The position numbers and the translations under genes are program-made. The notes beneath the pieces are model-generated. The model did no database searches. It was not told the origin of the DNA and saw nothing but the letters and a program-made list of their open reading frames with translations. DNA of 64,000 nt, from positions 129,005 to 193,004 of the forward strand of contig NZ_FOVT01000002.1 in the NCBI RefSeq assembly GCF_900115245.1, given 5' to 3'. The stretch comes from Mesorhizobium sp. NFR06. Its GTDB lineage: Bacteria > Pseudomonadota > Alphaproteobacteria > Rhizobiales > Rhizobiaceae. Positions 19,025 to 27,822 of this stretch are shown piece after piece (within the stretch, counting starts at the first letter, position 1; every line of letters starts with the position of its first letter).

Positions 19025-19034
19025 CCGACGACCG

Positions 19035-20057
19035 TCACGCCATCGTGATGACGATCTTGCCGAATGGTCCTTCTTCGAGACGCCGGAGCGCCTGCGGCAC
19101 GTCATCGAAGCCGTGGACCTTGTCGATGACCGGCTTGATGCCGAGCGCCTCGATCGCCTGGTTCATGCGTTCGAACGCACGTCGATGGCCGACGGAAATG
19201 CCCTGGACGACGATGCGGTTGCGCATGAACGGAATGATCGGAAAGCTGATTTCCATTGCGCCGAGCAAGCCGATGATCGATAGCCGGCCGTCGGCCGCAA
19301 GGGCGTTGAGCGACCGCCGCGCGTTGTCGCCGCCGACCATTTCCAGCACATGGTTCACGCCGAGCCCGTCCGTCAGGGCGCGGGCGGCCTCGTCCCAGGC
19401 CGGCTGGGTGCGGTAGTTGATCGTCTGCCAGGCGCCGAGATCCTTGACGCGCCTCAGCTTCTCGTCGCTGCTCGAAGTGACGATGGCGCGCAGGCCGAAG
19501 GCAGTGGCGAATTGCAGCGCAAACAGCGACACGCCGCCGGTGCCTTGGATGAGGATGGTCTGGCCGGGCACCGGCTTTGTCGCTTCCGCCATCGCGAACC
19601 ACGCCGTTAGCGCGGCGATCGGTAACGTTGCGGCTTCGATGTCGCTGAGCGAGGCCGGCGCCGGCACCGCGGCGTCCTCACCGAAGACGACATGTTGGGA
19701 CAGCATGCCCGAAAGCGAGGAGCCAAGCGTGTGTCGGTGGAGCACCGCCGGCGCGTCGCCGTCCGGCCAGTCGGCGATCACCTGCCCCAGCACCCGCTGT
19801 CCGACCTTGAAACGGGTGGCCGCGCTGCCCACCGCCACGATCTCGCCCACGGCGTCCGAAGTCGGCACGAATGGGAAGGAAAGATCCGGGATCAGCGCGC
19901 CGTCCACGATCATCTTGTCCTTGTAATTCAGCGAGACGGCTCTGGTCCGCACCAGAAGTTCGTGCGGGCCTGGCTTGGGTATCTCCGTAGTCGCCAGCGT
20001 CAGCTTGGAAAGGCCGAATCCGCTCATTTGCCAGGACCTGTTGCTGTCGATGATCAT
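19035..20057 (-). CDS. medium-chain (zinc-independent) alcohol dehydrogenase/quinone reductase-like
   Basis: A 340-aa MDR-family oxidoreductase. The N-terminal GroES-like domain shows AVSLNYKDKMI in place of the zinc-binding Cys of classic alcohol dehydrogenases, indicating a zinc-independent type. The Rossmann motif ILIQGTGGVSLFALQ is near 168-182. It is probably NADPH-dependent on quinones or enals, but the substrate is not predictable. An AAGGAG ribosome site precedes the start. It is divergent from a LysR gene 123 bp away that may regulate it. Confidence 0.85.
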   Translation of the reverse strand: MIIDSNRSWQMSGFGLSKLTLATTEIPKPGPHELLVRTRAVSLNYKDKMIVDGALIPDLSFPFVPTSDAVGEIVAVGSAATRFKVGQRVLGQVIADWPDGDAPAVLHRHTLGSSLSGMLSQHVVFGEDAAVPAPASLSDIEAATLPIAALTAWFAMAEATKPVPGQTILIQGTGGVSLFALQFATAFGLRAIVTSSSDEKLRRVKDLGAWQTINYRTQPAWDEAARALTDGLGVNHVLEMVGGDNARRSLNALAADGRLSIIGLLGAMEISFPIIPFMRNRIVVQGISVGHRRAFERMNQAIEALGIKPVIDKVHGFDDVPQALRRLEEGPFGKIVITMA

Positions 20058-20180
20058 CTGTCGTGCTCCTTGATTGACGGCTGCGCGAAAGATTTATGCG
20101 ATCCGACTATGGAAAATATTGCCGCAATGATGGATATTTGGCGACGAATTGAAGAACTGAAATCTACAATGAGGAATAGG

Positions 20181-21095
20181 ATGGACCCGGCCGGCCTCCA
20201 AGGCGTCGTCGCATTCGTTACCGCCGTCGAGGCGGGCAGCTTCACCGGTGCCGGCGAGCGGCTGCATGTAACGAAGTCGGCGATCGGCAAGTCGGTCGCG
20301 CAACTGGAGCAGCGGCTGGGGGTGCGCCTGATCAATCGCACCACGCGCAGCCTCAGCCCGACCAGCGAGGGCATGAGCTACTACGAAGCCTGCGCGCGGG
20401 CGCTTGCCGAGATCGAGGCTGGGCAAGCGCTGCTGGCCTCGCGCCGGCAGGTCCCGTCGGGCAAGCTTCGGGTCGATGTGCCGCTCGCCTTCGGCCGCCG
20501 ATGCGTCGCGCCGGTGCTGTTCGAGATCTCCAGCCGGTTTCCCGACCTGACCATCGAGATCTCCTTCAACGACCGGCGCGTCGACCTGATCGAGGAAGGC
20601 ATCGACCTCGCCGTGCGCATGGGCGACCTCGACGATTCCTCGTCGCTCGCGGCACGGCGCATTTACACCCAGCGCTCGGCGATCTGCGCGTCTCCAGCCT
20701 ATCTCGAACGGCATGGCCGGCCACAATCCGTCGACGACCTCGCCATGCACAGCGTCATTGGCTATGGGCGCGAAGGCGTCGTCCGACCCTGGGCCATCCG
20801 CGACAGCGCCGGTCACCGCACGACCTTCGTGCCCAAGGCGCGGCTTGTCCTGGGCCACGGCGAACCGATGCTGGACGCCGCGCTCGCCGGCTGCGGCATA
20901 GCCTTCCTGCCGACCTGGCTTGCCGGCCAGAGCCTGAGGCGCGGCGCCCTGGAAATGGTCCTGTCCGACTATCAGGTGGAGCACATCGTCGTGCATGCCG
21001 TGTGGCCCGTCACGCGCGCGCTGACGCCGAAGGTGCGCGTGGTCATCGACGCCCTTGTCGGGCATTTCTCGGCGCCGATTTGGGATGCGGCCTGA
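20181..21095 (+). CDS. LysR family regulator
   Basis: A 304-aa LysR protein with an HTH at about 5-65 (AGSFTGAGERLHVTKSAIGKSVAQLE) and a substrate-binding domain. I chose the ATG at 20181 (MDPAGLQG), preceded by GAGGAATAGG, giving the usual family length; ATGs at 20109 and 20169 would add 24 or 4 residues. It is divergent from the adjacent dehydrogenase, the typical arrangement for LysR control of its neighbour. Confidence 0.88.
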   Translation: MDPAGLQGVVAFVTAVEAGSFTGAGERLHVTKSAIGKSVAQLEQRLGVRLINRTTRSLSPTSEGMSYYEACARALAEIEAGQALLASRRQVPSGKLRVDVPLAFGRRCVAPVLFEISSRFPDLTIEISFNDRRVDLIEEGIDLAVRMGDLDDSSSLAARRIYTQRSAICASPAYLERHGRPQSVDDLAMHSVIGYGREGVVRPWAIRDSAGHRTTFVPKARLVLGHGEPMLDAALAGCGIAFLPTWLAGQSLRRGALEMVLSDYQVEHIVVHAVWPVTRALTPKVRVVIDALVGHFSAPIWDAA

Positions 21096-21170
21096 ACAGT
21101 CGTCCTGCCATGTTCCAAAAATAACGGCCGGCTATTTTCGAATGCACTGCCGCAATGCTATTGACCGCCG

Positions 21171-22481
21171 ATGCTATATGTTGAAATCGCCGTCGTGGCC
21201 GTCCTCATTCTGGTGAACGGCCTTTTGTCGATGTCGGAACTCGCCATCGTCTCGTCGCGGCCGGCGCGGCTGAAGGCGATGATCGACCGAAACGTCAAGG
21301 GCGCCGGCCGCGCGCTGGCGCTGGGCTCCAACCCCGGCAAGTTCCTGTCTTCGGTGCAGATCGGCATCACTCTGGTCGGCGTTCTTTCGGGCGCGTTTTC
21401 GGGCGCGACGCTCGGCGAACGGCTGGCGCGATATCTGGCGTCGACCGGCATCCGCGAAAACATCGCCGACGCTGTCGGCGTCGGCATCGTCGTTGCGCTT
21501 ATCACCTACGCCTCGCTGATCGTCGGCGAGCTGGTGCCGAAGCAGATCGCGCTGCGCGATCCCGAGCGCGTCGCCGCCCGCGCCGCGCCGGCGATGACCG
21601 TCCTTGCCACCATCTCGGCCCCCCTCGTCTTCCTGCTCGACATTTCCGGCCGCGCCCTGCTGTGGCTGCTCGGCCACGCCGGCGAAGCGGAAGAGAAGGT
21701 CACCGACGAGGAGATCAAGATGCTGGTCGCCGAGGCGGAGCATCACGGCACCATCGAATCCGACGAGCGCCGCATGATTGCCGGCGTCATGCGCCTCGGC
21801 GACCGCGCCGTGCGGGCCGTGATGACGCCGCGCACCGAAGTCGACTGGCTGAACCTGCAATCCGACGAGACCGTGGTCCGAAAGCTCCTGATGGACACGC
21901 AGCATTCGCGGCTGCCCACCGGCGACGGCAATGTCGACGCCATGGTTGGCGTCATCCAGACGCGCGACGTGCTTGCCGCTCTTCTTGCCGGCAGGGTGCT
22001 GGATCCGCGCCAGCACGTGCGCGACGCCCCTATCGTCCATGACCAGGCCGACGCGCTCGATGTCCTGCAGAAGCTGCGGGAATCGGATGTGCCGATGGCG
22101 CTGGTTCACGACGAATACGGCCATTTCGAAGGCATCGTCACGCCGGCCGACATCCTTGAAGCCATCACCGGCGTGTTCCGCTCCGACCTCGAGGCCGGCG
22201 AGGAAGAGAACGCCGTCAAGCGCGATGACGGCTCATGGCTGCTCGCGGGCTACATGCAGGCCGACGAGATGGCCGAGGTGCTGGGCATCGACCTGCCCGA
22301 GAACCGCGACTACGAGACCGTCGCCGGCTATGTGCTGTCGCATCTCCACCATCTGCCGACCACCGGCGAATGCGTCGATGCGCAAGGCTGGCGCTTCGAG
22401 GTGGTCGACCTCGACGGCCGCCGCATCGACAAGCTGATCGCCACCCGCCTGCCCGACGGCCATCGCCCGGTGCTACGCTGA
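21171..22481 (+). CDS. CNNM/CorC (HlyC) hemolysin-family membrane protein
   Basis: A 436-aa protein with an N-terminal DUF21/CNNM transmembrane domain (about 1-175, four hydrophobic segments, including the acidic MSELAIVSSR). This is followed by two CBS domains (about 195-330) and a C-terminal CorC_HlyC domain (about 350-430, NRDYETVAGYVL). Family members handle Mg2+/Co2+ efflux or membrane homeostasis; cytolysis is not implied. The start at 21171 is the first reasonable ATG, though its ribosome site is weak. Confidence 0.88.
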   Translation: MLYVEIAVVAVLILVNGLLSMSELAIVSSRPARLKAMIDRNVKGAGRALALGSNPGKFLSSVQIGITLVGVLSGAFSGATLGERLARYLASTGIRENIADAVGVGIVVALITYASLIVGELVPKQIALRDPERVAARAAPAMTVLATISAPLVFLLDISGRALLWLLGHAGEAEEKVTDEEIKMLVAEAEHHGTIESDERRMIAGVMRLGDRAVRAVMTPRTEVDWLNLQSDETVVRKLLMDTQHSRLPTGDGNVDAMVGVIQTRDVLAALLAGRVLDPRQHVRDAPIVHDQADALDVLQKLRESDVPMALVHDEYGHFEGIVTPADILEAITGVFRSDLEAGEEENAVKRDDGSWLLAGYMQADEMAEVLGIDLPENRDYETVAGYVLSHLHHLPTTGECVDAQGWRFEVVDLDGRRIDKLIATRLPDGHRPVLR

Positions 22482-22585
22482 GCGTTCGGCCCGGTCGTCT
22501 TAGCGCCCCTCAACGCGCGTCCTTTGCGCCGCCTTCCGAACCCGAGATTGAGCTCGGGGCGGTGGCTAGAAAGGCGCAACCAGTC

Positions 22586-22780
22586 GCGGAGGAGCACGGG
22601 CTGGTCAGCCGCGAAATCTTCGCCGAAATCCCGGCGCGCGTCGATATTCCGCGACGCCGCTCGGCCTCAGCCTCGAGCCCATCCTTCTGGCGCTTTGCCA
22701 CTGAGGACAACACCATGCCGAGGCGCTGGACGAACGGGCGGATCTTGCCGATTGCATCATCAGGCCGAGGCGGGACGAGC
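22586..22780 (+). pseudogene. decayed HxlR-family regulator fragment
   Basis: Translation in shifting frames gives EEHGLVSREIFAEIPARVD, then after a one-base deletion YSATPLGLSLEPILLALCH, a TGA stop and GQHHAEALDERADLADC. This is the wing and C-terminus of an HxlR regulator. The stop replaces an expected Trp codon, and no N-terminal half is recognisable upstream. An intact HxlR gene lies about 800 bp downstream. Confidence 0.7.
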
Positions 22781-22798
22781 AATCCCTTGCCCGGAATT

Positions 22799-22826
22799 GA
22801 AAAAGGGCGGCGCAAGCGCCGCCCTT
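22799..22826 (-). terminator. intrinsic terminator of NAD(P)H-FMN reductase gene
   Basis: A 10-bp stem pairs AAGGGCGGCG (22803-22812) with CGCCGCCCTT (22817-22826) around a CAAG loop. On minus it is followed by a T-run. It sits 30 bases after the stop at 22857. Confidence 0.82.
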
Positions 22827-22856
22827 CGAGGGTCCGGGAGGATGATCTCTGCTCGA

Positions 22857-23462
22857 TTACGCCGCCTGGGCTTCGCCGGCGATCGCGTCGGCCGCGCGGG
22901 CGGCCTTCAGCACCTTCGCCCACCAAGCAACGTCATTGACCAGCGCGGCGGCGGCCTGGTTCAGGTGCTCGATGTCCTCGAGCTTCTTCTCGCCCTGGCG
23001 GACCGCAAGGAAGTCGCCCCAGGCGATATGAACGGCCGACTTGACCGGCGCCATCTGCAGCTCGACGGCAATCAGGCGGAGCTGCTCAACCGCGCGCGCG
23101 CCGCCGACCGAGCCGTAGCCGACAAAGCCGGCCGGCTTCTTGTTCCATTCATTGGCGGCGTAGTCGATGGCGTTCTTCAGCACGGCGGTCGGGGCGTGAT
23201 TGTATTCGGCGGCGGTGAAGATGAAGCCGTCGAACCCGGCGACCTTCTTCTGCCAGCGCTGAGCCACTTCGTTCTGCGACGGCGCCCAGGCGGAGGAAGC
23301 GACTTCGTCGAAGAAGGGCAGCGGCCAGTCACGCAGATCGACGACTTCGACGTCGATATCGGCATGGGTTTTGGCGATCTTGGCGATCCACTGCGTCGGC
23401 GCGTCGGCGAAGCGGGCGGCTCGCGTCGAACCGACGACGATGGCGATTTTGGGCTTGGACAT
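22857..23462 (-). CDS. NAD(P)H-dependent FMN reductase family protein
   Basis: A 201-aa flavodoxin-fold flavoprotein with an N-terminal FMN-phosphate loop GSTRAARF (about 11-18) and the family EYNH motif near 86-89 (TAAEYNHAPT). It probably reduces FMN, quinones or azo compounds, and its product may help respond to electrophile or quinone stress. It is divergent from an HxlR regulator with a GGTATC/GATACC inverted repeat between them, which suggests HxlR control. An intrinsic terminator follows. Confidence 0.88.
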   Translation of the reverse strand: MSKPKIAIVVGSTRAARFADAPTQWIAKIAKTHADIDVEVVDLRDWPLPFFDEVASSAWAPSQNEVAQRWQKKVAGFDGFIFTAAEYNHAPTAVLKNAIDYAANEWNKKPAGFVGYGSVGGARAVEQLRLIAVELQMAPVKSAVHIAWGDFLAVRQGEKKLEDIEHLNQAAAALVNDVAWWAKVLKAARAADAIAGEAQAA

Positions 23463-23489
23463 AAGGGGGCTCTCCTTGCGGGAATTTCT

Positions 23490-23506
23490 GGTATCGTTTG
23501 GATACC
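23490..23506. promoter_or_regulatory. candidate HxlR operator
   Basis: An inverted repeat, GGTATC (23490-23495) and GATACC (23501-23506), lies in the divergent region between the FMN reductase and hxlR. On minus it lies just downstream of a TTGCGC-17-ACATAT promoter-like pair. Confidence 0.45.
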
Positions 23507-23553
23507 GGCGCTATATGTGATACTGACAACTTGGCGCGCAAGGAGGCACGTTT

Positions 23554-23925
23554 TTGTTACTGAGGCACCCGCACAACACCGAGGACTGCCGGGCCGTCTC
23601 GGAAATCCTGCAACGGGTCGGCGACAAATGGACCGTGCTCGTGGTCGGCAAGCTCGGCGGCGGAGCGATGCGCTTCAACGAATTGCGCGCCGCCGTAGGT
23701 GGCATTTCACAGAAGATGCTCACCACCACCTTGCGCGGCCTGGAACGTGATGGGTTCGTGACGCGAAAAGTGTTCCCGACCATTCCGCCACGTGTCGATT
23801 ACGAGCTGACCGAGCTCGGCCACGAGTTGCTCGTGCCGGTCGGCGCGCTCGGCGAATGGGCGCGCAGGAACACCAATCGGGTTCGCGAAGCGCGCGAGAA
23901 ATTCGACGGCCGGCAGGGGGCCTGA
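23554..23925 (+). CDS. HxlR family winged-helix regulator
   Basis: A 123-aa HxlR-type regulator with the family pattern CRAVSEILQRVGDKWTVLVV (about 12-31), then LTTTLRGLERDGFVTR and PPRVDYELTELG. It carries an N-terminal Cys12, the position used for electrophile sensing in several family members. It starts with TTG at 23554, seven bases after a strong AAGGAGG. It is divergent from the FMN reductase and probably represses it. Confidence 0.88.
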   Translation: MLLRHPHNTEDCRAVSEILQRVGDKWTVLVVGKLGGGAMRFNELRAAVGGISQKMLTTTLRGLERDGFVTRKVFPTIPPRVDYELTELGHELLVPVGALGEWARRNTNRVREAREKFDGRQGA

Positions 23926-24093
23926 AACCCTTGTAGTTCAAAGGTTTCTGAACCATTGGATGAACCGTGCAGCTCGGCGCCGGGCCTGTCGCACCTTCCG
24001 GCTTTGATCGGATCCGCTGCGGCCCCGCAGCCAGTCTCGCAGGCGTCCCCCCAACCGTCTCGACAAGGATGACTGTCCTTAGCCGGCCGCTGA

Positions 24094-24297
24094 TCAGGCG
24101 CTTGGAGCGGTGCTGCCGCAGCACGCCGTCGGGCAGCTCTGCAATTGCGCCGCCTTCGTGCCGTCCACCATCGGGTCCCGCATGCAGGCAACGCGTGGAA
24201 CGTCTTTCCTGACCTCCACATAGGCCGTTATGCCGAGCAGGCAGACCAGGGCGATAAGCGCTGCCACGAGCCAGCCGTTCAGCATGTGTTGACGCAT
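24094..24297 (-). CDS. small membrane-anchored cysteine-containing protein
   Basis: A 67-aa product with one hydrophobic segment (about 8-26) followed by a polar tail with four cysteines (ACMRD and SCPTACCGS). The start at 24297 is supported by TTGGAGAAAAG just upstream, which is why I keep this short frame. I do not recognise a family. Translation is likely but unproven. Confidence 0.5.
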   Translation of the reverse strand: MRQHMLNGWLVAALIALVCLLGITAYVEVRKDVPRVACMRDPMVDGTKAAQLQSCPTACCGSTAPSA

Positions 24298-24412
24298 TGT
24301 CTTTTCTCCAACGCCCGCAAGATGGGAGGTGAACGCAACCACTGGATGTCGCGAAGCGCGCCTCCCGCGCGGGCGTTGTTACAAAATCGCAAGCCAGGAG
24401 AATCGGGAGGCG

Positions 24413-24808
24413 TCAGCTCTCGGCCGGAACCGGCTTCGGCTTGCCTTCGCCGTCGAGCGCAACCATGATGAAATCGGCATGGGTGACCTTTTCCATCAGG
24501 TCGGAAAGGTAGCGCTGCGCCCAGGCCTCGACCTTGAGCACCATCGAGGTGCGGCCGACGCGCTCGACATGGGTGTAGATGCACAGCGTGTCGCCGATCT
24601 TCATCGGCTTGGCGAAGGACATCTCCTTCACAGCCGCCGTCACGACGCGGCCCTTGGCACGCTCGGCGGCACGGATGCCGCAGGCAAGGTCCATCTGCGC
24701 CATAACCCAGCCGCCGAAAATATCGCCGGCTGCATTGGCGTCGGAGGGCATGGCGAGCGTCCTCAAGGTGAGATCGCCAAGGGGTTTTCCGTCCGCATAG
24801 TGCACCAT
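24413..24808 (-). CDS. YciA-type acyl-CoA thioesterase
   Basis: A 131-aa hotdog-fold thioesterase with LTLRTLAMPSDANAAGDIFGGWV near the N-terminus (about 12-34, holding the catalytic Asp/Asn region), closely following E. coli YciA. It hydrolyses acyl-CoAs in the cytoplasm, probably affecting membrane lipid or CoA pools. The start at 24808 has AAGGATT upstream and matches the family N-terminus; longer frames to 24955 look spurious. It stands alone and is divergent from the GMC oxidoreductase. Confidence 0.88.
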   Translation of the reverse strand: MVHYADGKPLGDLTLRTLAMPSDANAAGDIFGGWVMAQMDLACGIRAAERAKGRVVTAAVKEMSFAKPMKIGDTLCIYTHVERVGRTSMVLKVEAWAQRYLSDLMEKVTHADFIMVALDGEGKPKPVPAES

Positions 24809-24997
24809 GGCGAAATCCTTAGAGGTCGGTTTCTGTTTGCGTATCAATGCGACTGCCATGTCGCAAGCTTTGATGAAAGCGAAATGCACGCCACTATGCC
24901 GGTCGCTTTTTTCACAAGCCATGCCGGAAGCCACGGCGACGCCGCGAGCCGGCAATGTCTAGGGTAAGCCCGACATCGCGGAGCCCGCCCTTCCATC

Positions 24998-26614
24998 ATG
25001 CAGACCTATGATTTCATCGTTGTCGGCTCCGGCTCGGCCGGTTCGGTGGTTGCCGACAAGCTGTCGGCGTCGGGCCGTTTCTCGGTGCTGGTGCTGGAGG
25101 CCGGCGGCACCGATCGGCGCTTCTACGTCCAGATGCCGCTCGGCTACGGCAAGACCTTCTTCGACCCGGCCGTCAATTGGAACTACAAGGCCGAGCCGGA
25201 TCCCGGCCTCGGCAACAATGCCGACCACTGGCCGCGCGGCAAGCTGCTCGGCGGCTCGAGCTCGATCAACGCCATGGTCTTCATCCGCGGCGCGCGCGAG
25301 GATTTCGATGCCTGGGCTGCCGCCGGCAATCCCGGCTGGGCCTATGACGACCTCCTGCCCTCTTTCAAGGCGATGGAAGACAACGCGGCGGGCGCCGACC
25401 AATGGCGCGGCGTCGGCGGCCCCTTGCGCATCACCGACTGCAAGAACGCGGTCCACCCGCTGACCAAGCGTTATCTTGCCGCCGCTGAGCAGGCGGGGCT
25501 GCCGCTCAATCCGGATTTCAACGGCGCCTCCCAGGAAGGCGTCGGCGTCTACCAGATCACGACGAAGAACGGCCGCCGCATGTCGGCCGCCCGCGCCTTC
25601 CTGCGGCCGGCGATGAAACGCTCCAACGTCCATGTCGAGACCAACGCGCTGGCGACGAAGATCCTGTTCGAGGGCAAGCGCGCCATCGGCGTCGAATATG
25701 AGCAGAACGGCGAGAAGAAGACGGCACGGGCCGGCCGCGAGGTGATCCTGTCGGGCGGCTCGGTCAACTCGCCGCAGCTGCTGCAACTGTCCGGCGTCGG
25801 CCCCGGCGCACTGCTCGGCAATCTCGGCATCCCGGTCGTCCACGCCAACGGCAATGTCGGCGCCAATCTGCAGGACCATGTCGGCATCAACTACACCTTC
25901 AAGGGCAAGCTGCCGACGCTGAACCAGATCCTGCGGCCCTGGTGGGGCAAGCTCCTGGTCGGCATGCAATACATCCTCTTGCGCTCCGGTCCGCTGTCGC
26001 TGTCGATGAACAATGCCGGCGGCTTCTTCCGCACCGACCCGTCGATGACGCGGCCGAACATGCAGCTCTATTTCCAGGCATTCTCGACCGTCATCCCGAA
26101 GAGCGGCGAACGCCCGATCCTGACGCCCGATCCCTGGCCCGGTTTCTCGATCGGCTTGTCCAACTGCCGGCCGTCCAGCCGCGGCGAGATCATGATCCGC
26201 TCGAAGAATCCCCGCGACTATCCGAGGATCACGGCCAACGCCTATTCGACCAATGCCGATGTCGACGAGATGCTGGCGGCGGTGAAGTTCGTGCGCAAGA
26301 TCGCCGCGATGCCGGCCTTGGCCGAGATCATCGAGGAGGAGGTTCTGCCCGGACCGTCGATACAATCGGACGCCGACCTGATCCAGGATTTCAGGAAACG
26401 CTCGGGCACCGTCTATCACCCGGTCTCGACCTGCCGCATGGGGCCCGACCCCGCGCGCGCCGTCGTCGATCCGCGGCTGAAGGTGCACGGCCTTGACGCC
26501 TTGCGCGTCATCGACGCTTCGATTTTCCCCGACAACATCACGGGCAACACCAACGCCGCCTCGATCCTCACCGGATGGAAAGGCGCCGAATTGGTTCTGG
26601 AGGATCACAAATGA
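24998..26614 (+). CDS. GMC family FAD oxidoreductase
   Basis: A 538-aa glucose-methanol-choline oxidoreductase. It has the FAD motif VGSGSAGSVVA at about 9-19, the signature GGSSSINAMVFIRG near 85-98, and the catalytic pair His in VYHPVSTCRMG with Asn in NITGNTNAAS near the C-terminus. It oxidises a primary or secondary alcohol; substrate unknown. It shares an ATGA overlap with the following enolase-superfamily gene, so it is the first gene of a three-gene catabolic operon. Confidence 0.9.
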   Translation: MQTYDFIVVGSGSAGSVVADKLSASGRFSVLVLEAGGTDRRFYVQMPLGYGKTFFDPAVNWNYKAEPDPGLGNNADHWPRGKLLGGSSSINAMVFIRGAREDFDAWAAAGNPGWAYDDLLPSFKAMEDNAAGADQWRGVGGPLRITDCKNAVHPLTKRYLAAAEQAGLPLNPDFNGASQEGVGVYQITTKNGRRMSAARAFLRPAMKRSNVHVETNALATKILFEGKRAIGVEYEQNGEKKTARAGREVILSGGSVNSPQLLQLSGVGPGALLGNLGIPVVHANGNVGANLQDHVGINYTFKGKLPTLNQILRPWWGKLLVGMQYILLRSGPLSLSMNNAGGFFRTDPSMTRPNMQLYFQAFSTVIPKSGERPILTPDPWPGFSIGLSNCRPSSRGEIMIRSKNPRDYPRITANAYSTNADVDEMLAAVKFVRKIAAMPALAEIIEEEVLPGPSIQSDADLIQDFRKRSGTVYHPVSTCRMGPDPARAVVDPRLKVHGLDALRVIDASIFPDNITGNTNAASILTGWKGAELVLEDHK

Positions 26615-27822
26615 AAATCACCGACATAAAGACCTGGGTTGTCGGCAACCCGCCGCCCGGCATCGGCGGCAAGTATTTCATCTTCGTCAAGCTCACCACC
26701 GATGGCGGCGTGGTGGGTTATGGCGAGGCCTATAACGCCACCTTCTCGGCGCATGTCACCGCGAAAATGATCGAGGACATGGCCGAGCGCTATCTCGTCG
26801 ATCGCGACCCGCACGACATCGAGAATTTCTTCCGCCGTGCCTATTCTTCCGGCTTCACCCAGCGCCCCGACGTCTCCGTCATGGGCTGCTTCTCGGCGCT
26901 GGAAATGGCCTGCTGGGACATCGTCGGCAAGGAAGCCGATAAGCCGGTCTACAAGCTGCTCGGCGGCCAGGTGCACGAGACGCTGCGCTCCTACACCTAT
27001 CTTTATCCGCACACCGGCAGCGTCCATTCCGAGGATGCGCGCGGCAAGAACGTCTACAACGACCCCGACATGGCCGCCGCCTGCGCGCTCGAATATGTCG
27101 AGCAGGGGTTCAACGCCGTCAAGCTCGATCCCGCCGGCCCCTACACCGCCTATGACGGCCATCAGCCGCGCTTGATCGACATCGACCTGTCGGCGCGCAT
27201 GATCAGGGCGATCCGCGAGGCGGTGGGCACGCGCGCCGACATCCTGTTCGGCACGCACGGCCAGTTCACCGCATCCGGCGCCCTGCGCATGGCGCGCGCC
27301 ATCGAGCCCTACGATCCGCTCTGGTTCGAGGAACCGGTGCCGCCGGATATGCCCGAGGTCATGGCGCAAGTCGCCCGCGGCACTTCGATCCCGATCGCCA
27401 CGGGCGAGCGGCTGACGACGAAATTCGAGTTCGCCCGCGTCATCGAAAACCGCGCCGCCACCATCCTGCAGCCGGATCTTGGCCGCTCCGGCGGCATTCT
27501 CGAAACAAAGAAGATCGCCGCCATGGCCGAGGCCTACCACATCCAGGTGGCGCCGCATTGCTATTGCGGCCCGATCGTCGGCGCCGCCAACATCCAGCTG
27601 GCCGTCACGCTGCCCAATTTCCTCATCCTGGAATCGTTGAAGCAGTGGGACGGTTTTCACGCAACGCTGCTGAAGAAGAAGATCGAATGGCAGGACGGCA
27701 ACGTCATCCCGTCGAAGGAGCCCGGTCTCGGCGTCGAGCTCGACGAGGCGGTCTGCGATGCGCATCCCTACACCGGCAAGGACCTGCACCTGCAGATGAT
27801 GCAGGCGCCGCTGATGCCGTGA
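26611..27822 (+). CDS. enolase-superfamily sugar-acid dehydratase-like (mandelate racemase/MLE) protein
   Basis: A 403-aa protein strongly resembling D-galactonate dehydratase (DgoD) in layout: an N-terminal capping domain, then a barrel with EEPV, ATGERL and APHCYCGP motifs. In DgoD the first metal ligand is Asp in DFHGR; here the aligned stretch reads GTHGQ, so that Asp appears replaced while the following His is kept. The substrate is unassigned. It overlaps the GMC gene (ATGA) and the next gene (GTGA), so the three are translationally coupled. Confidence 0.85.
   Translation: MKITDIKTWVVGNPPPGIGGKYFIFVKLTTDGGVVGYGEAYNATFSAHVTAKMIEDMAERYLVDRDPHDIENFFRRAYSSGFTQRPDVSVMGCFSALEMACWDIVGKEADKPVYKLLGGQVHETLRSYTYLYPHTGSVHSEDARGKNVYNDPDMAAACALEYVEQGFNAVKLDPAGPYTAYDGHQPRLIDIDLSARMIRAIREAVGTRADILFGTHGQFTASGALRMARAIEPYDPLWFEEPVPPDMPEVMAQVARGTSIPIATGERLTTKFEFARVIENRAATILQPDLGRSGGILETKKIAAMAEAYHIQVAPHCYCGPIVGAANIQLAVTLPNFLILESLKQWDGFHATLLKKKIEWQDGNVIPSKEPGLGVELDEAVCDAHPYTGKDLHLQMMQAPLMP

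Noticed and set aside
22510..22926. 138-aa minus-strand frame
   Set aside because: It lies over the HxlR remnant and is low-complexity; the plus-strand remnant explains the sequence.
24959..26608. Long minus-strand frame opposite the GMC oxidoreductase
   Set aside because: It is a high-GC antiframe of a clear plus-strand enzyme, with no family motif of its own.
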